Assembly (NCBI GenBank): GCA_020635515.1
Contig: JACJZS010000002.1
Coordinates: 248,001 to 312,000, forward strand
Direction of reading: 5' to 3'
Origin: Flavobacteriales bacterium
GTDB lineage: Bacteria > Bacteroidota > Bacteroidia > Flavobacteriales > Weeksellaceae
DNA length: 64,000 nt
The notes below the pieces were generated by a model. It worked only from the letters and a program-made list of their open reading frames with translations, ran no database searches and had not been told where the DNA came from. Position numbers and translations under genes: made by a program. Each line of letters starts with the position of its first letter. Position 1 is the stretch's first letter. Shown here one piece after another: positions 10,885 to 19,015 of the stretch.

Positions 10885-10903
10885 ACAGTGAAACGATAAA
10901 TCT

Positions 10904-10933
10904 AAAGCGATGAGAATATCATCGCTTTTTTTT
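10904..10933 (+). terminator. Intrinsic terminator after the tonB-like gene
   Basis: There is a perfect 10-bp stem AAAGCGATGA/TCATCGCTTT with a 5-base loop, running into eight T residues. It lies 20 bases after the TonB-like stop and separates that gene from the sucC promoter. Confidence 0.9.
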
Positions 10934-10966
10934 GTGTTAAATAATTCAATTTTTAGTTAAAAAATT

Positions 10967-10974
10967 TAACTTTG
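10967..10974 (+). promoter_or_regulatory. Bacteroidota-type -7 promoter element of sucC
   Basis: TAACTTTG matches the Bacteroidota -7 consensus TAnnTTTG, 20 bases upstream of the sucC ATG and downstream of a terminator. I see no clear -33 TTG at the usual 17-23 base spacing. Confidence 0.6.
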
Positions 10975-10993
10975 TACTCTTAAAGTAGACAAT

Positions 10994-12184
10994 ATGAATA
11001 TTCACGAATTTCAAGGAAAACAAATATTAGAATCTTTTGGCGTGCAAATACAACGCGGAATTGTTGCTACAACTCCAGAAGAAGCTGTAGACGCTGCAAA
11101 AAAACTTTCAGAACAAACAGGAACAAAATGGTGGGTTATAAAAGCTCAAGTTCATGCTGGTGGTAGAGGAAAAGGTGGCGGTGTAAAACTTGCCAAATCT
11201 TTAGATGAAGTAAAAGAAAAAGCTAATGAGATTATAGGTATGAATTTGGTAACTCCTCAAACTTCTGCCGAAGGGAAAAAAGTACATCAAGTACTTATTG
11301 CCGAAGATGTTTATTACCCTGGACCTTCTGAAACTGCAGAATATTATATTTCCGTGATGCTTAATAGAAAAAGTGGAAAAAATATGATTATGTATTCCCC
11401 GAAAGGAGGAATGGATATAGAAGCTGTTGCAGAGGAAACTCCTGAATTCATATTTACAGAAGAAATAGACCCAAAAGCTGGTTTATTACCTTTCCAAGCA
11501 AGAAAAATTGCCTTTAATTTTGGTCTTTCAGGGCAAGCTTTTAAAGAGATGACTAAATTTGTAACTGCTCTTTACAATGCATACGAAAAAAGTGATTCTT
11601 CGCTATTTGAAATCAATCCAGTATTAAAAACTTCTGATGACAGAATAATAGCAGTAGATGCAAAAGTTACCTTAGACGATAACTCTCTATTCAGACATAA
11701 AGATTATGTAGAAATGAGAGATGTACGTGAAGAAGATGCTACTGAAGTAGAAGCTGGAGAAGCTGGTTTAAACTTTGTGAAACTAGACGGAAACGTTGGT
11801 TGTATGGTAAACGGAGCTGGTCTTGCTATGGCAACTATGGATATGATTAAACTCCACGGTGGAAATCCTGCTAACTTCCTTGATGTTGGAGGAACTGCAG
11901 ATGCAAAAAGAGTAGAAACTGCTTTTAGAATTATCTTAAAAGATAAAAATGTAAAAGCTATCCTTATCAATATCTTTGGAGGAATTGTTCGTTGCGATAG
12001 AGTTGCACAAGGTGTTCTCGATGCATATAAAGTAATGGGAGATTCTATAAACGTTCCTATTATTGTTAGACTTCAAGGAACCAATGCAGATATTGCTAAG
12101 AAAATGATTGACGATAGTGGATTAGCAGTTCATTCTGCAATTACATTAGAAGAAGCAGCGAAAAAAGTAGAAGCTGTGCTTTAA
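10994..12184 (+). CDS. sucC: Succinate-CoA ligase (ADP-forming) subunit beta
   Basis: This TCA-cycle enzyme makes succinate from succinyl-CoA with substrate-level phosphorylation. The protein is 396 residues, normal for SucC. The N-terminal ATP-grasp domain begins MNIHEFQGKQILESFGV and includes KAQVHAGGRGKGGGVK, the nucleotide-binding strand. The C-terminal CoA-ligase domain has GNVGCMVNGAGLAMATMD, NFLDVGGTAD and LINIFGGIVRCDRVA. The gene is monocistronic here, with its own promoter and a possible terminator. The alpha subunit gene sucD is not adjacent, as is common in Bacteroidota. Confidence 0.97.
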   Translation: MNIHEFQGKQILESFGVQIQRGIVATTPEEAVDAAKKLSEQTGTKWWVIKAQVHAGGRGKGGGVKLAKSLDEVKEKANEIIGMNLVTPQTSAEGKKVHQVLIAEDVYYPGPSETAEYYISVMLNRKSGKNMIMYSPKGGMDIEAVAEETPEFIFTEEIDPKAGLLPFQARKIAFNFGLSGQAFKEMTKFVTALYNAYEKSDSSLFEINPVLKTSDDRIIAVDAKVTLDDNSLFRHKDYVEMRDVREEDATEVEAGEAGLNFVKLDGNVGCMVNGAGLAMATMDMIKLHGGNPANFLDVGGTADAKRVETAFRIILKDKNVKAILINIFGGIVRCDRVAQGVLDAYKVMGDSINVPIIVRLQGTNADIAKKMIDDSGLAVHSAITLEEAAKKVEAVL

Positions 12185-12209
12185 ATAATTTTAAAAAAAA
12201 CATAACATG

Positions 12210-12253
12210 AAGAAGGATTGAGTAGTATATTGCTTTTTCCTTCTTTGTTTTTT
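12210..12253 (+). terminator. Possible terminator after sucC
   Basis: The arms AAGAAGGA and TCCTTCTT are separated by a 20-base loop and followed by a T-rich tract. The large loop makes this weaker than the other terminators in the window. Confidence 0.5.
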
Positions 12254-12290
12254 AGCATAATTTTTGAGTGTTTATTTGAAACGTTTTCCC

Positions 12291-13499
12291 ATGAAACTAA
12301 TCCTTTCAATTTGTCTTTTATGGATTTCTTTAGTTACTTTTTCTCAGAATATAAAAAGTAAAATGATTTTTAATCCACAAACCAACGACCAAACTCCTGT
12401 TATTCAGATGAATGAATATCTTATCTTCTCATTTGATGAGTTATCTAATAACCTAACTAACTACAATTTTACCGTTTACCATTGCGATAGAAACTGGAAT
12501 AAATCAGACTTATTTCAAACCCAATATTTAAATGGATATTTTAGTGATATTATACGTAATCGTTCCTACTCATTTAACACTCTTCAGAAATATGCTCACT
12601 ATGAACTTCAGTTCCCTAATCAAAATATAATTCCAAAATTATCAGGAAATTATAAACTCATTATTTATAAAGATTCTGAAGAAGAACCAGTTCTGACTTA
12701 TAAATTTTCCATTCTAGAAAATCTTGCCAATTTATTCATTAAACCTGAAAGAAATAACAACGGAAATAATCCCGATTTAAATCAACGTCTAAATATAAAA
12801 GCTACTATTCACGGATTTAATCTTAATCAAGTACTCAATTCTCTGGAACTAATTACAATTCAAAACAACAACTGGAATCAAAACATATCTGAAATCAAAC
12901 CTCAATTTACAAGCATAAACTCTGTTTCGTTTAATCCTTTGGATATCGTTTTTACAGGTGGAAATGAATTTCATTTTTTTGACACAAAAGAAAATACCAT
13001 TAATGGTGCAAGCACACAAAAAATAGAAAGAAACGACTTCTACGAACATACGTTGTATTTTGACGAAGCTTTTCCTATGAATTATTATTATACTCCCGAT
13101 GTGAATGGTGCATATTATTTTCGAAAATTTAACTTAGGTTCCGAAAGAGATGCGACTACCGAAGCTGATTATGTTTGGGTTTTATTCGGATTGAAATCGC
13201 CTAAACTAGAAAATAAAGACGTTTATGTGGTGGGAATGTTTAATGACTATACTATAAGTGACAATTATAAAATGCAATATCGAGAAGACGGTTTTTATGA
13301 GCTTCCTCTTTTCCTAAAACAAGGATACTACAACTACGAATATGCAACCAAAGATAACTTAGGAAATGTTAATTATTCTGAAATTGATGGTTCGTTTTGG
13401 CAAACAGAAAACTTGTACCAAGCGTTCCTTTATGTGAAACCTTGGGGATTTAGTTATGATGCACTTGTAGGATACGGAGAATATCGTCAACCAAGATAA
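12291..13499 (+). CDS. Type IX secretion system Plug-like protein (formerly DUF5103)
   Basis: In Flavobacterium johnsoniae the Plug protein seals the periplasmic end of the SprA channel when no substrate is engaged. This 402-residue protein resembles the DUF5103 family to which Plug belongs: signal peptide MKLILSICLLWISLVTFSQ, then the FNPQTNDQTPVIQMNEYLIFSFD and YHCDRNWNKSDLFQ type N-terminal beta domain, and a C-terminal domain with YVVGMFNDYTISDNYKMQYR. I place the start at 12291 because it gives a clean signal peptide; the upstream TTG at 12264 adds nine non-signal residues. The stop overlaps the hemW start (TAATG). The family match is from recognition, not a search. Distance from sprA is about 3 kb. 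Confidence 0.82.
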   Translation: MKLILSICLLWISLVTFSQNIKSKMIFNPQTNDQTPVIQMNEYLIFSFDELSNNLTNYNFTVYHCDRNWNKSDLFQTQYLNGYFSDIIRNRSYSFNTLQKYAHYELQFPNQNIIPKLSGNYKLIIYKDSEEEPVLTYKFSILENLANLFIKPERNNNGNNPDLNQRLNIKATIHGFNLNQVLNSLELITIQNNNWNQNISEIKPQFTSINSVSFNPLDIVFTGGNEFHFFDTKENTINGASTQKIERNDFYEHTLYFDEAFPMNYYYTPDVNGAYYFRKFNLGSERDATTEADYVWVLFGLKSPKLENKDVYVVGMFNDYTISDNYKMQYREDGFYELPLFLKQGYYNYEYATKDNLGNVNYSEIDGSFWQTENLYQAFLYVKPWGFSYDALVGYGEYRQPR

Positions 13500-14623
13500 T
13501 GGCAGGAATTTATATACATATTCCTTACTGCAAGCAAAAATGCTCGTATTGTAATTTTCATTTTTCCACTCAAATTTCGTCCAAGAAAGAAATGGTAGAA
13601 GCAATGAAAAAAGAAATCGTTCTTAGAAAGAACGAACTAGAAAATGAGAAAATAGAAACCATTTACTTTGGAGGAGGAACTCCTTCTCTACTCGATTATA
13701 AAGAAATACAATCCATTTTAGAAATAATTAAACTCGAATTTGAAGTTGAAAAAAACGCCGAAATAACTTTAGAAGCAAATCCTGATGACTTAGGTATTGA
13801 TTTTTTAAATCATCTGCATATCATTGGTATCAATAGACTTAGTATTGGTATTCAATCTTTTTTTGATGAAGATTTACAACTTATGAATCGAGCACATAAT
13901 TCTAATCAAGCAGAAAAATGCATACTCGATGCACAAAAAGTTGGCTTTAAAAACATTAGTATAGATTTAATTTACGGAATTCAACATTCTAGCAATGAAA
14001 AATGGATTCAAAATGTACAAAAAGCAATCGATTTACAGGTTCCTCACGTTTCCTCCTATGCTCTTACTATCGAAGAAAAAACAGAACTGCATCATAAAAT
14101 TAAAACCAATCAACTCCCAAATATTGATGATGAGAAACAAGTAGAACAGTTTCATATTCTGCAAAAACTACTAACTGAGAACAATTATCATCATTACGAA
14201 ATTTCCAATTTTGGTAAAAAAGATTTTTATTCAAAACACAACACTTCCTACTGGAAAGGAAAAAAATATTTAGGAATCGGACCTTCTGCTCATAGTTTTG
14301 ATGGAGATAAAATCAGAAAATGGAATATTGCAAACAATTACAAATACCTAAAAAAAATAAACGCTAACGAAAATGCATTTTCTCAAGAAATTTTAACCGA
14401 AAAAGAACAATACAACGAATACATAATGATTGGATTACGAACTGAATTTGGTATAAATTCCAATTACATTCAAGAAAAGTATTCTAGCGAAACTTATTCT
14501 CACTTTACAAAAAGCATACAAAAACATTTTGATTCTCTCGTTTTTAATCAAGGTTCAATTACTATAAAAAGAGAATTTTGGTTTCTTTCTGATGGAATTG
14601 CCAGTGATTTTTTTATAATCTAA
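13499..14623 (+). CDS. hemW: Radical SAM family heme chaperone HemW
   Basis: HemW-type proteins bind heme and hand it to respiratory enzymes; older annotations call them coproporphyrinogen III oxidases. The 374-residue protein has the radical-SAM cluster motif as CKQKCSYCNF near residue 11, followed by the SAM-binding YFGGGTPSLL, LEANPDDL and RLSIGIQSF segments. The C-terminal HemN-like part includes YEISNFGK and GIGPSAHSF. True HemN oxidases have a fourth cysteine (CxxxCxxCxC); here the position after the third Cys is Asn-Phe, as in HemW. It is translationally coupled to the upstream Plug-like gene through a one-base overlap. Confidence 0.93.
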   Translation: MAGIYIHIPYCKQKCSYCNFHFSTQISSKKEMVEAMKKEIVLRKNELENEKIETIYFGGGTPSLLDYKEIQSILEIIKLEFEVEKNAEITLEANPDDLGIDFLNHLHIIGINRLSIGIQSFFDEDLQLMNRAHNSNQAEKCILDAQKVGFKNISIDLIYGIQHSSNEKWIQNVQKAIDLQVPHVSSYALTIEEKTELHHKIKTNQLPNIDDEKQVEQFHILQKLLTENNYHHYEISNFGKKDFYSKHNTSYWKGKKYLGIGPSAHSFDGDKIRKWNIANNYKYLKKINANENAFSQEILTEKEQYNEYIMIGLRTEFGINSNYIQEKYSSETYSHFTKSIQKHFDSLVFNQGSITIKREFWFLSDGIASDFFII

Positions 14624-14633
14624 ATTTTATAAG

Positions 14634-14664
14634 CAACCTTTTTATTTTTTTCTCGTCATTAGTA
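14634..14664 (+). promoter_or_regulatory. Weak candidate ECF-type promoter upstream of the outer-membrane receptor
   Basis: CAACCTTTT followed after exactly 16 bases by TTAGTA repeats both conserved ends of the motif found upstream of the ECF sigma gene (42038-42071). The CATC that precedes TTAGTA there is GTCA here. It lies about 100 bases upstream of the receptor start and 11 bases after the hemW stop. A housekeeping-type promoter also lies closer to the gene. A 14-of-15 match at the same spacing occurs antisense inside gcvH, so chance cannot be excluded. Confidence 0.35.
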
Positions 14665-14711
14665 CAGAAAGAAGTAAAGTAACTATATTTATAAAAATTC
14701 AGTACTTTGTA

Positions 14712-14741
14712 TTGCATATTACTATATTTTATTTACTTTTG
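14712..14741 (+). promoter_or_regulatory. Bacteroidota-type promoter of the outer-membrane receptor gene
   Basis: A -33 TTG (14712-14714) is followed after 19 bases by the -7 element TACTTTTG (14734-14741), 19 bases before the preferred ATG at 14760. The promoter supports that start over an in-frame upstream candidate at 14712, which would overlap the promoter itself. Confidence 0.65.
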
Positions 14742-14759
14742 CATTATAAAATAATATTT

Positions 14760-16949
14760 ATGAAAAAAATAACCTTAATTATTCTCTCTCTTTTTAGCTG
14801 TTATGCCTTTTCTCAAGAAGAACAAATAGAAACTGATTCCGTGCAAGTTGAAGATGCTAAAATGCTGGAAACCGTAAATATTTTTGGCGTAAAAAAGGAA
14901 TATATAAAAGTAGAACCTAATAAAACTACGGTAAGCATTAGCGACAATGATATGCTAAATACAAGCAGTAGCTACGATGCTATAAAAAAGCTTCCTGGTA
15001 TTGTTGTTGCTCCCGACGGAAGTATTCAACTTAATGGAAAACCAGTACAAATTCAGATTGATGATGCACCTTCTTCTCTTTCGGGAAGTGATTTAGAAAA
15101 TTTTCTTTCGGGTCTTCCTGCGGGAGGTTTAGAAAAGGTAGAAATAATCCATAATCCAGGAGCTTCGTACGATGCCAATGCAAGTGGTGCTGTACTCAAT
15201 CTGGTTACGAATACTCAAAAACTTCGTGGAATATCTGGGAATTTTAATATTAATTACAACTTTAATAAATATCAAAAACCTAGTCCACAAATAATTCTAA
15301 GAGGAAAAGTAAAGAAAACCAGCTGGAATTTTACCACAGGATACAACTATATAGATGGTGAAAATAAAGGAAACTCTCTTCAAGAATTCTATGAAACAGG
15401 AGATTTTCTTAATCAAAAAACATTTTCACAAACCACAAACAGAAACTTTTATTTACGTACAGGAATCAATCATAAACTAAGTGAGCGTTCACGAATTTTA
15501 TTTAATTACAACAACAATTTAGCAAACAATCACGATGATTTTAAAGCAAACACCTCTGGTTCTTATGTAGATGATTATTTTAATAAGGGATTATCTAAAG
15601 ATAAAAACAATATGCATGAATTTATAGGACAGTTTAAATCTAAAATAGATAGTGCTGGTTCTACTGTAAATGTAATGGCTTTTACCTCGATTACCAATTC
15701 AAACTTTAATTCAAATGCATCGGATAATTTACTTAATAAAACAACGAGTGATAGAGATTTCCAACTCTTAAATTATTACGGAAAAGTAGATTTTAGTTTT
15801 CCTATAAAAAAGTGGGATTTTACAATCAACACAGGTTCTAAATATAACGTAATTGATGTAAAAAACGATGGAAATTATTTGATTTCAGATGCAAGTTCTA
15901 CCATACTTTTTGATTATTTAGAGAAAAATCTTGCTTTCTATCTTGAATTAAATAAAAAGCTAAATAAGTTTAATTTTACTGCAGGTTTGCGATACGAAAA
16001 CTTTGGCATTGAACGTTTTGCAGATAATAATGGAGATAAAAAATCAATCGACTTTACCAACAGTAATTTATTTCCTAATTTGAGTATCAACTATGCTCTT
16101 TCTGATGCGATAAATTTAAATACTTCGTACTCTAAAAAGATAAACCAACCCAACTATGGAATGTTAGATCCAAATAATGGAGGATATTTCGATAAATATT
16201 TCACCTCACAAGGGAATACTCTTTTAAATCCTACATTTACAAATAATTATGAGTTTAAAATAACCGCTTTTAATTATGTGAACTTAGGTGCTAATTATTC
16301 TAATGAAAAAGATTCAAACACTTGGATTGGAAGTACATCACAAAACAGTGACGGAGAAATAATTCCTAATCAAACATTTGAACAATTCAACAAAGAACGT
16401 TTCAACGCTTTTGCTTCTTTTCCTATTCCTGTAGATATGATTCTAAAAGGAAAAGAAGAATTCAAAATAAGACAACGAAATCCTGACAAAATGAACCTTT
16501 TATTTTTTAATGTAAATTACGGAAAAACAAAAATAGAGAACTATGATTTACCATACAAAAACAACGGATATTTGGTTTTCTCTGGAATGGGACAGATTGT
16601 ACTTCCTTGGGAAATAAAGTCATCTCTTAATTTCTTTTACCTAACTAAAAATTCTCTTTGGGACGTTTATAAAATAGAAAAACCGATACAACAATTTGAT
16701 ATTTCATTTAATAAAAGTTTTATGAATAAAAATTTAAAACTAGGTTTTAAGGTAGAAGATGTATTTAATCAAAACAAGCTTAACATTGTATCTCCTTCTC
16801 TTGGTTTCAATACTAATTTTCAAAATAAAAGAGATTCAAGAGTATTTCAAATTTCACTTAGCTGGAACTTTGGTAAATTAAAATCGTATGAAAATTCTAC
16901 CATAGAAGCAGAGAAAGTACAAAAAGAAAGTGGAGGACTTAATTTATAA
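14760..16949 (+). CDS. Outer-membrane beta-barrel receptor (TonB-dependent receptor-like)
   Basis: This 729-residue exported protein starts with signal peptide MKKITLIILSLFSCYAFSQ. A plug domain follows directly (YDAIKKLPGIVV, then PVQIQIDDAPSSLSG, GLEKVEIIHNPGASYD and GAVLNLVT), then a long aromatic-rich beta region ending in FQISLSWNFGKL. This layout resembles the OMP_b-brl_3 group of receptor-like barrels. Many members of that group carry a carboxypeptidase-regulatory-like domain before the plug; this one does not. The substrate cannot be told. It has its own promoter and a strong terminator. A weak match to the ECF motif lies further upstream. Confidence 0.85.
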   Translation: MKKITLIILSLFSCYAFSQEEQIETDSVQVEDAKMLETVNIFGVKKEYIKVEPNKTTVSISDNDMLNTSSSYDAIKKLPGIVVAPDGSIQLNGKPVQIQIDDAPSSLSGSDLENFLSGLPAGGLEKVEIIHNPGASYDANASGAVLNLVTNTQKLRGISGNFNINYNFNKYQKPSPQIILRGKVKKTSWNFTTGYNYIDGENKGNSLQEFYETGDFLNQKTFSQTTNRNFYLRTGINHKLSERSRILFNYNNNLANNHDDFKANTSGSYVDDYFNKGLSKDKNNMHEFIGQFKSKIDSAGSTVNVMAFTSITNSNFNSNASDNLLNKTTSDRDFQLLNYYGKVDFSFPIKKWDFTINTGSKYNVIDVKNDGNYLISDASSTILFDYLEKNLAFYLELNKKLNKFNFTAGLRYENFGIERFADNNGDKKSIDFTNSNLFPNLSINYALSDAINLNTSYSKKINQPNYGMLDPNNGGYFDKYFTSQGNTLLNPTFTNNYEFKITAFNYVNLGANYSNEKDSNTWIGSTSQNSDGEIIPNQTFEQFNKERFNAFASFPIPVDMILKGKEEFKIRQRNPDKMNLLFFNVNYGKTKIENYDLPYKNNGYLVFSGMGQIVLPWEIKSSLNFFYLTKNSLWDVYKIEKPIQQFDISFNKSFMNKNLKLGFKVEDVFNQNKLNIVSPSLGFNTNFQNKRDSRVFQISLSWNFGKLKSYENSTIEAEKVQKESGGLNL

Positions 16950-16973
16950 ATAACATTTAATTCATTCTGTATA

Positions 16974-17014
16974 AAAAATCCATTTGATGTGATGTCAAAT
17001 GGATTTTTGTTTTT
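16974..17014 (+). terminator. Strong intrinsic terminator after the receptor gene
   Basis: There is a 14-bp perfect stem AAAAATCCATTTGA/TCAAATGGATTTTT with a 7-base loop and a T-rich tail, 24 bases after the stop. Confidence 0.92.
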
Positions 17015-17052
17015 AAAACAAGCAGTTTATAGGTTTTATAGATATATATTCC

Positions 17053-17060
17053 TAATTTTG
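17053..17060 (+). promoter_or_regulatory. Bacteroidota-type -7 element of the acyltransferase gene
   Basis: TAATTTTG fits TAnnTTTG, 30 bases upstream of the ATG at 17090 and downstream of a terminator. No convincing -33 element is seen. Confidence 0.55.
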
Positions 17061-17089
17061 TATGATTGTAAATATACCCTCTTATTAAA

Positions 17090-18175
17090 ATGAATCTCGG
17101 TTTAAATAGTTTTCGTTTTTTTGCTTTTTTATTGGTTTTTTTAACTCATTCTACTCATTTATTTCCTTTTGGTTATTTGGGAGTCCAAGCTTTTTTTGTA
17201 TTATCTGGTTTTTTAATAACTCCAATACTGATTCAAACCAAAGAAAAATATCCATCTCTAAAAGATTTCCTTAAAAACTTTTTGACTAGAAGATTTTTAA
17301 GAATCTTTCCTTTATATTATTTTTATTTGCTAGTAATCACACTAGCTATACTTGTTTTCAATCTTGATAATTATGAATATTTTGCATCATTAAAAAGACA
17401 ACTTATATATGCTTTTACATACACTTACAACTTTTATCACCAAACCAAGTTCTATGAGCATAATATGTTTATTTCTCACTTTTGGAGTCTTGCAGTTGAA
17501 GAACAATTTTATTTATTTTGGCCATTTCTAATCTTCTTTTTCACTAAAAATATAAAATCAATACTTATTTTTATTTGTTTTATAAACCCGATAGTTAGGT
17601 ATTTTACAGGATACATCGTTGACCATGATTTAATTCCTATACTTCTTGATAGAAAAGATTTGGTAGTTTATGTATCGACTTTCTCTCATATAGATGCATT
17701 TGCTTTAGGAAGTTTATTTGGAATTTTACCTAAAATTCACTTAAAAAGTTATAAGATTATTACTGTCTGTTTGGCTACAGTTCTCCTTGGATTGAGTATT
17801 AACTTATTTGTAGAAAATAACCTTAATTTTAAATCATTAGGATATCCTCCATTTATGAAAGGAAGTTATAGATATGTATGGGGATATTCTCTGCTTAATT
17901 TATGCTTTGCACTTATCTTAGTTGGACTTAAAAACAGAACATTCTTTCCAAAACTATTTGAAAATAAGATGTTAGCTTCATTGGGTTTGGTTAGTTATGG
18001 ATTGTATATATACCATACAGGAATACTTTGGTTGGTTAGTGAATTTATAACTAACAATTACATCCTAAACGTACTAGTTTCTTTTCTACTGACTATAGCT
18101 GTAAGTTATCTTTCATTTTATCTTTTTGAAAAAAGATTTATCGACTTAAAAGATAAAATTGCACCAAAAAAATAA
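17090..18175 (+). CDS. Acyltransferase family 3 (OafA/YrhL type) membrane protein
   Basis: Members of this family O-acylate sugars of surface polysaccharides, using about ten membrane helices to pass acyl groups across the inner membrane. The 361-residue protein begins NSFRFFAFLLVFLTHS, the conserved first helix with the R-x10-H-type motif, followed by GYLGVQAFFVLSGFLI. A later FWSLAVEEQFYLFWP is the family's conserved SLxVEEQFY segment. Many hydrophobic helices follow and no C-terminal SGNH domain is present. The gene stands alone between two terminators, so the acceptor cannot be inferred from context. Confidence 0.9.
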   Translation: MNLGLNSFRFFAFLLVFLTHSTHLFPFGYLGVQAFFVLSGFLITPILIQTKEKYPSLKDFLKNFLTRRFLRIFPLYYFYLLVITLAILVFNLDNYEYFASLKRQLIYAFTYTYNFYHQTKFYEHNMFISHFWSLAVEEQFYLFWPFLIFFFTKNIKSILIFICFINPIVRYFTGYIVDHDLIPILLDRKDLVVYVSTFSHIDAFALGSLFGILPKIHLKSYKIITVCLATVLLGLSINLFVENNLNFKSLGYPPFMKGSYRYVWGYSLLNLCFALILVGLKNRTFFPKLFENKMLASLGLVSYGLYIYHTGILWLVSEFITNNYILNVLVSFLLTIAVSYLSFYLFEKRFIDLKDKIAPKK

Positions 18176-18205
18176 GGCAATTTATTCTATATTAAATTGC
18201 CTTAT
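18172..18205. terminator. Shared terminator between acyltransferase and proC
   Basis: A perfect 13-bp inverted repeat ATAAGGCAATTTA/TAAATTGCCTTAT has an 8-base loop. It contains the acyltransferase stop codon. On the minus strand it is followed by a run of T (complement of AAAAAAAT), so it is a good terminator for proC. On the plus strand the T tract is poor. Confidence 0.85.
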
Positions 18206-18224
18206 CTTTACTTCTAAATACTTT

Positions 18225-19013
18225 TTAACTAATACTATCTGTTGCTGATTTCATTGCTTTAATGATTGCAGAACTAAATCCATTGTTCTCCAATTCGTTT
18301 AATCCTGTGATAGTAGAACCTCCAGGCGTGGTAACTCTATCTATCTCTGCTTCGGGATGATTTCCTGTTTGCTGAAGAAGTTCCATTGCTCCTTTTACCG
18401 TTTGAATTACCATTTTTCTACTTGATTTCTCATCTAATCCTAACTGAATTCCTGCTTGAATCATAGCACGAACATAACGAATTGCATATGCCGTTCCCGA
18501 TGAAGCAAGAACCGTTGCCGGATTAATCAAACTTTCTGAAATAAGCAAGCTCTCTCCTATTTGATTGAATATATCCAAAATCAAACCTTCTTGTTCTGGC
18601 GTTGCGTTTTTGCTACAAATACTGTTAACTGACTCTCCTACCGAAGCTGCTGTGTTAGGAATCACTCGAAAAACAGGCATTCCCTTTATGGAATTGTTCT
18701 CCAAATCTGCCAATGTATTTTTGGTAGCAACTGATACAATAACGTGCTTGTCTTTTTTTAATTTAGGTTTCAACTCTTGTAAAACAGGTTGAATAAGATA
18801 TGGTTTTAATGCAAGAATAACGATATCTGCTTTTTCTACTGCTTCTAGATTATCGTAAGTTGCATAAATTCCTTTTTCTTTTAAATCATCTAGTGATTCG
18901 TTTTTACCACGAGTAGCAATTAATTGTTCGGCTTTGTATTTTTCGCTTTGTAAGATTCCTGATACAATAGAACCTCCTATGTTTCCTACTCCGATTACTG
19001 CGATTTTTTTCAT
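18225..19013 (-). CDS. proC: Pyrroline-5-carboxylate reductase
   Basis: ProC performs the last step of proline synthesis, reducing pyrroline-5-carboxylate with NAD(P)H. The 262-residue protein has the Rossmann motif IAVIGVGNIGGSI at the N-terminus, the substrate segment FRVIPNTAASVGES, and the C-terminal dimerisation signature TPGGSTITGLNELEN. Its start lies 2 bases after the stop of the upstream S41 protease gene, so the pair forms an operon. No other proline-pathway gene is in the window. Confidence 0.95.
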   Translation of the reverse strand: MKKIAVIGVGNIGGSIVSGILQSEKYKAEQLIATRGKNESLDDLKEKGIYATYDNLEAVEKADIVILALKPYLIQPVLQELKPKLKKDKHVIVSVATKNTLADLENNSIKGMPVFRVIPNTAASVGESVNSICSKNATPEQEGLILDIFNQIGESLLISESLINPATVLASSGTAYAIRYVRAMIQAGIQLGLDEKSSRKMVIQTVKGAMELLQQTGNHPEAEIDRVTTPGGSTITGLNELENNGFSSAIIKAMKSATDSIS

Positions 19014-19015
19014 TG

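Noticed and set aside
14712..14759. N-terminal extension of the outer-membrane receptor from an upstream in-frame ATG-like start
   Set aside because: The extension would overlap the promoter at 14712-14741 and would put 16 residues before a perfect signal peptide.
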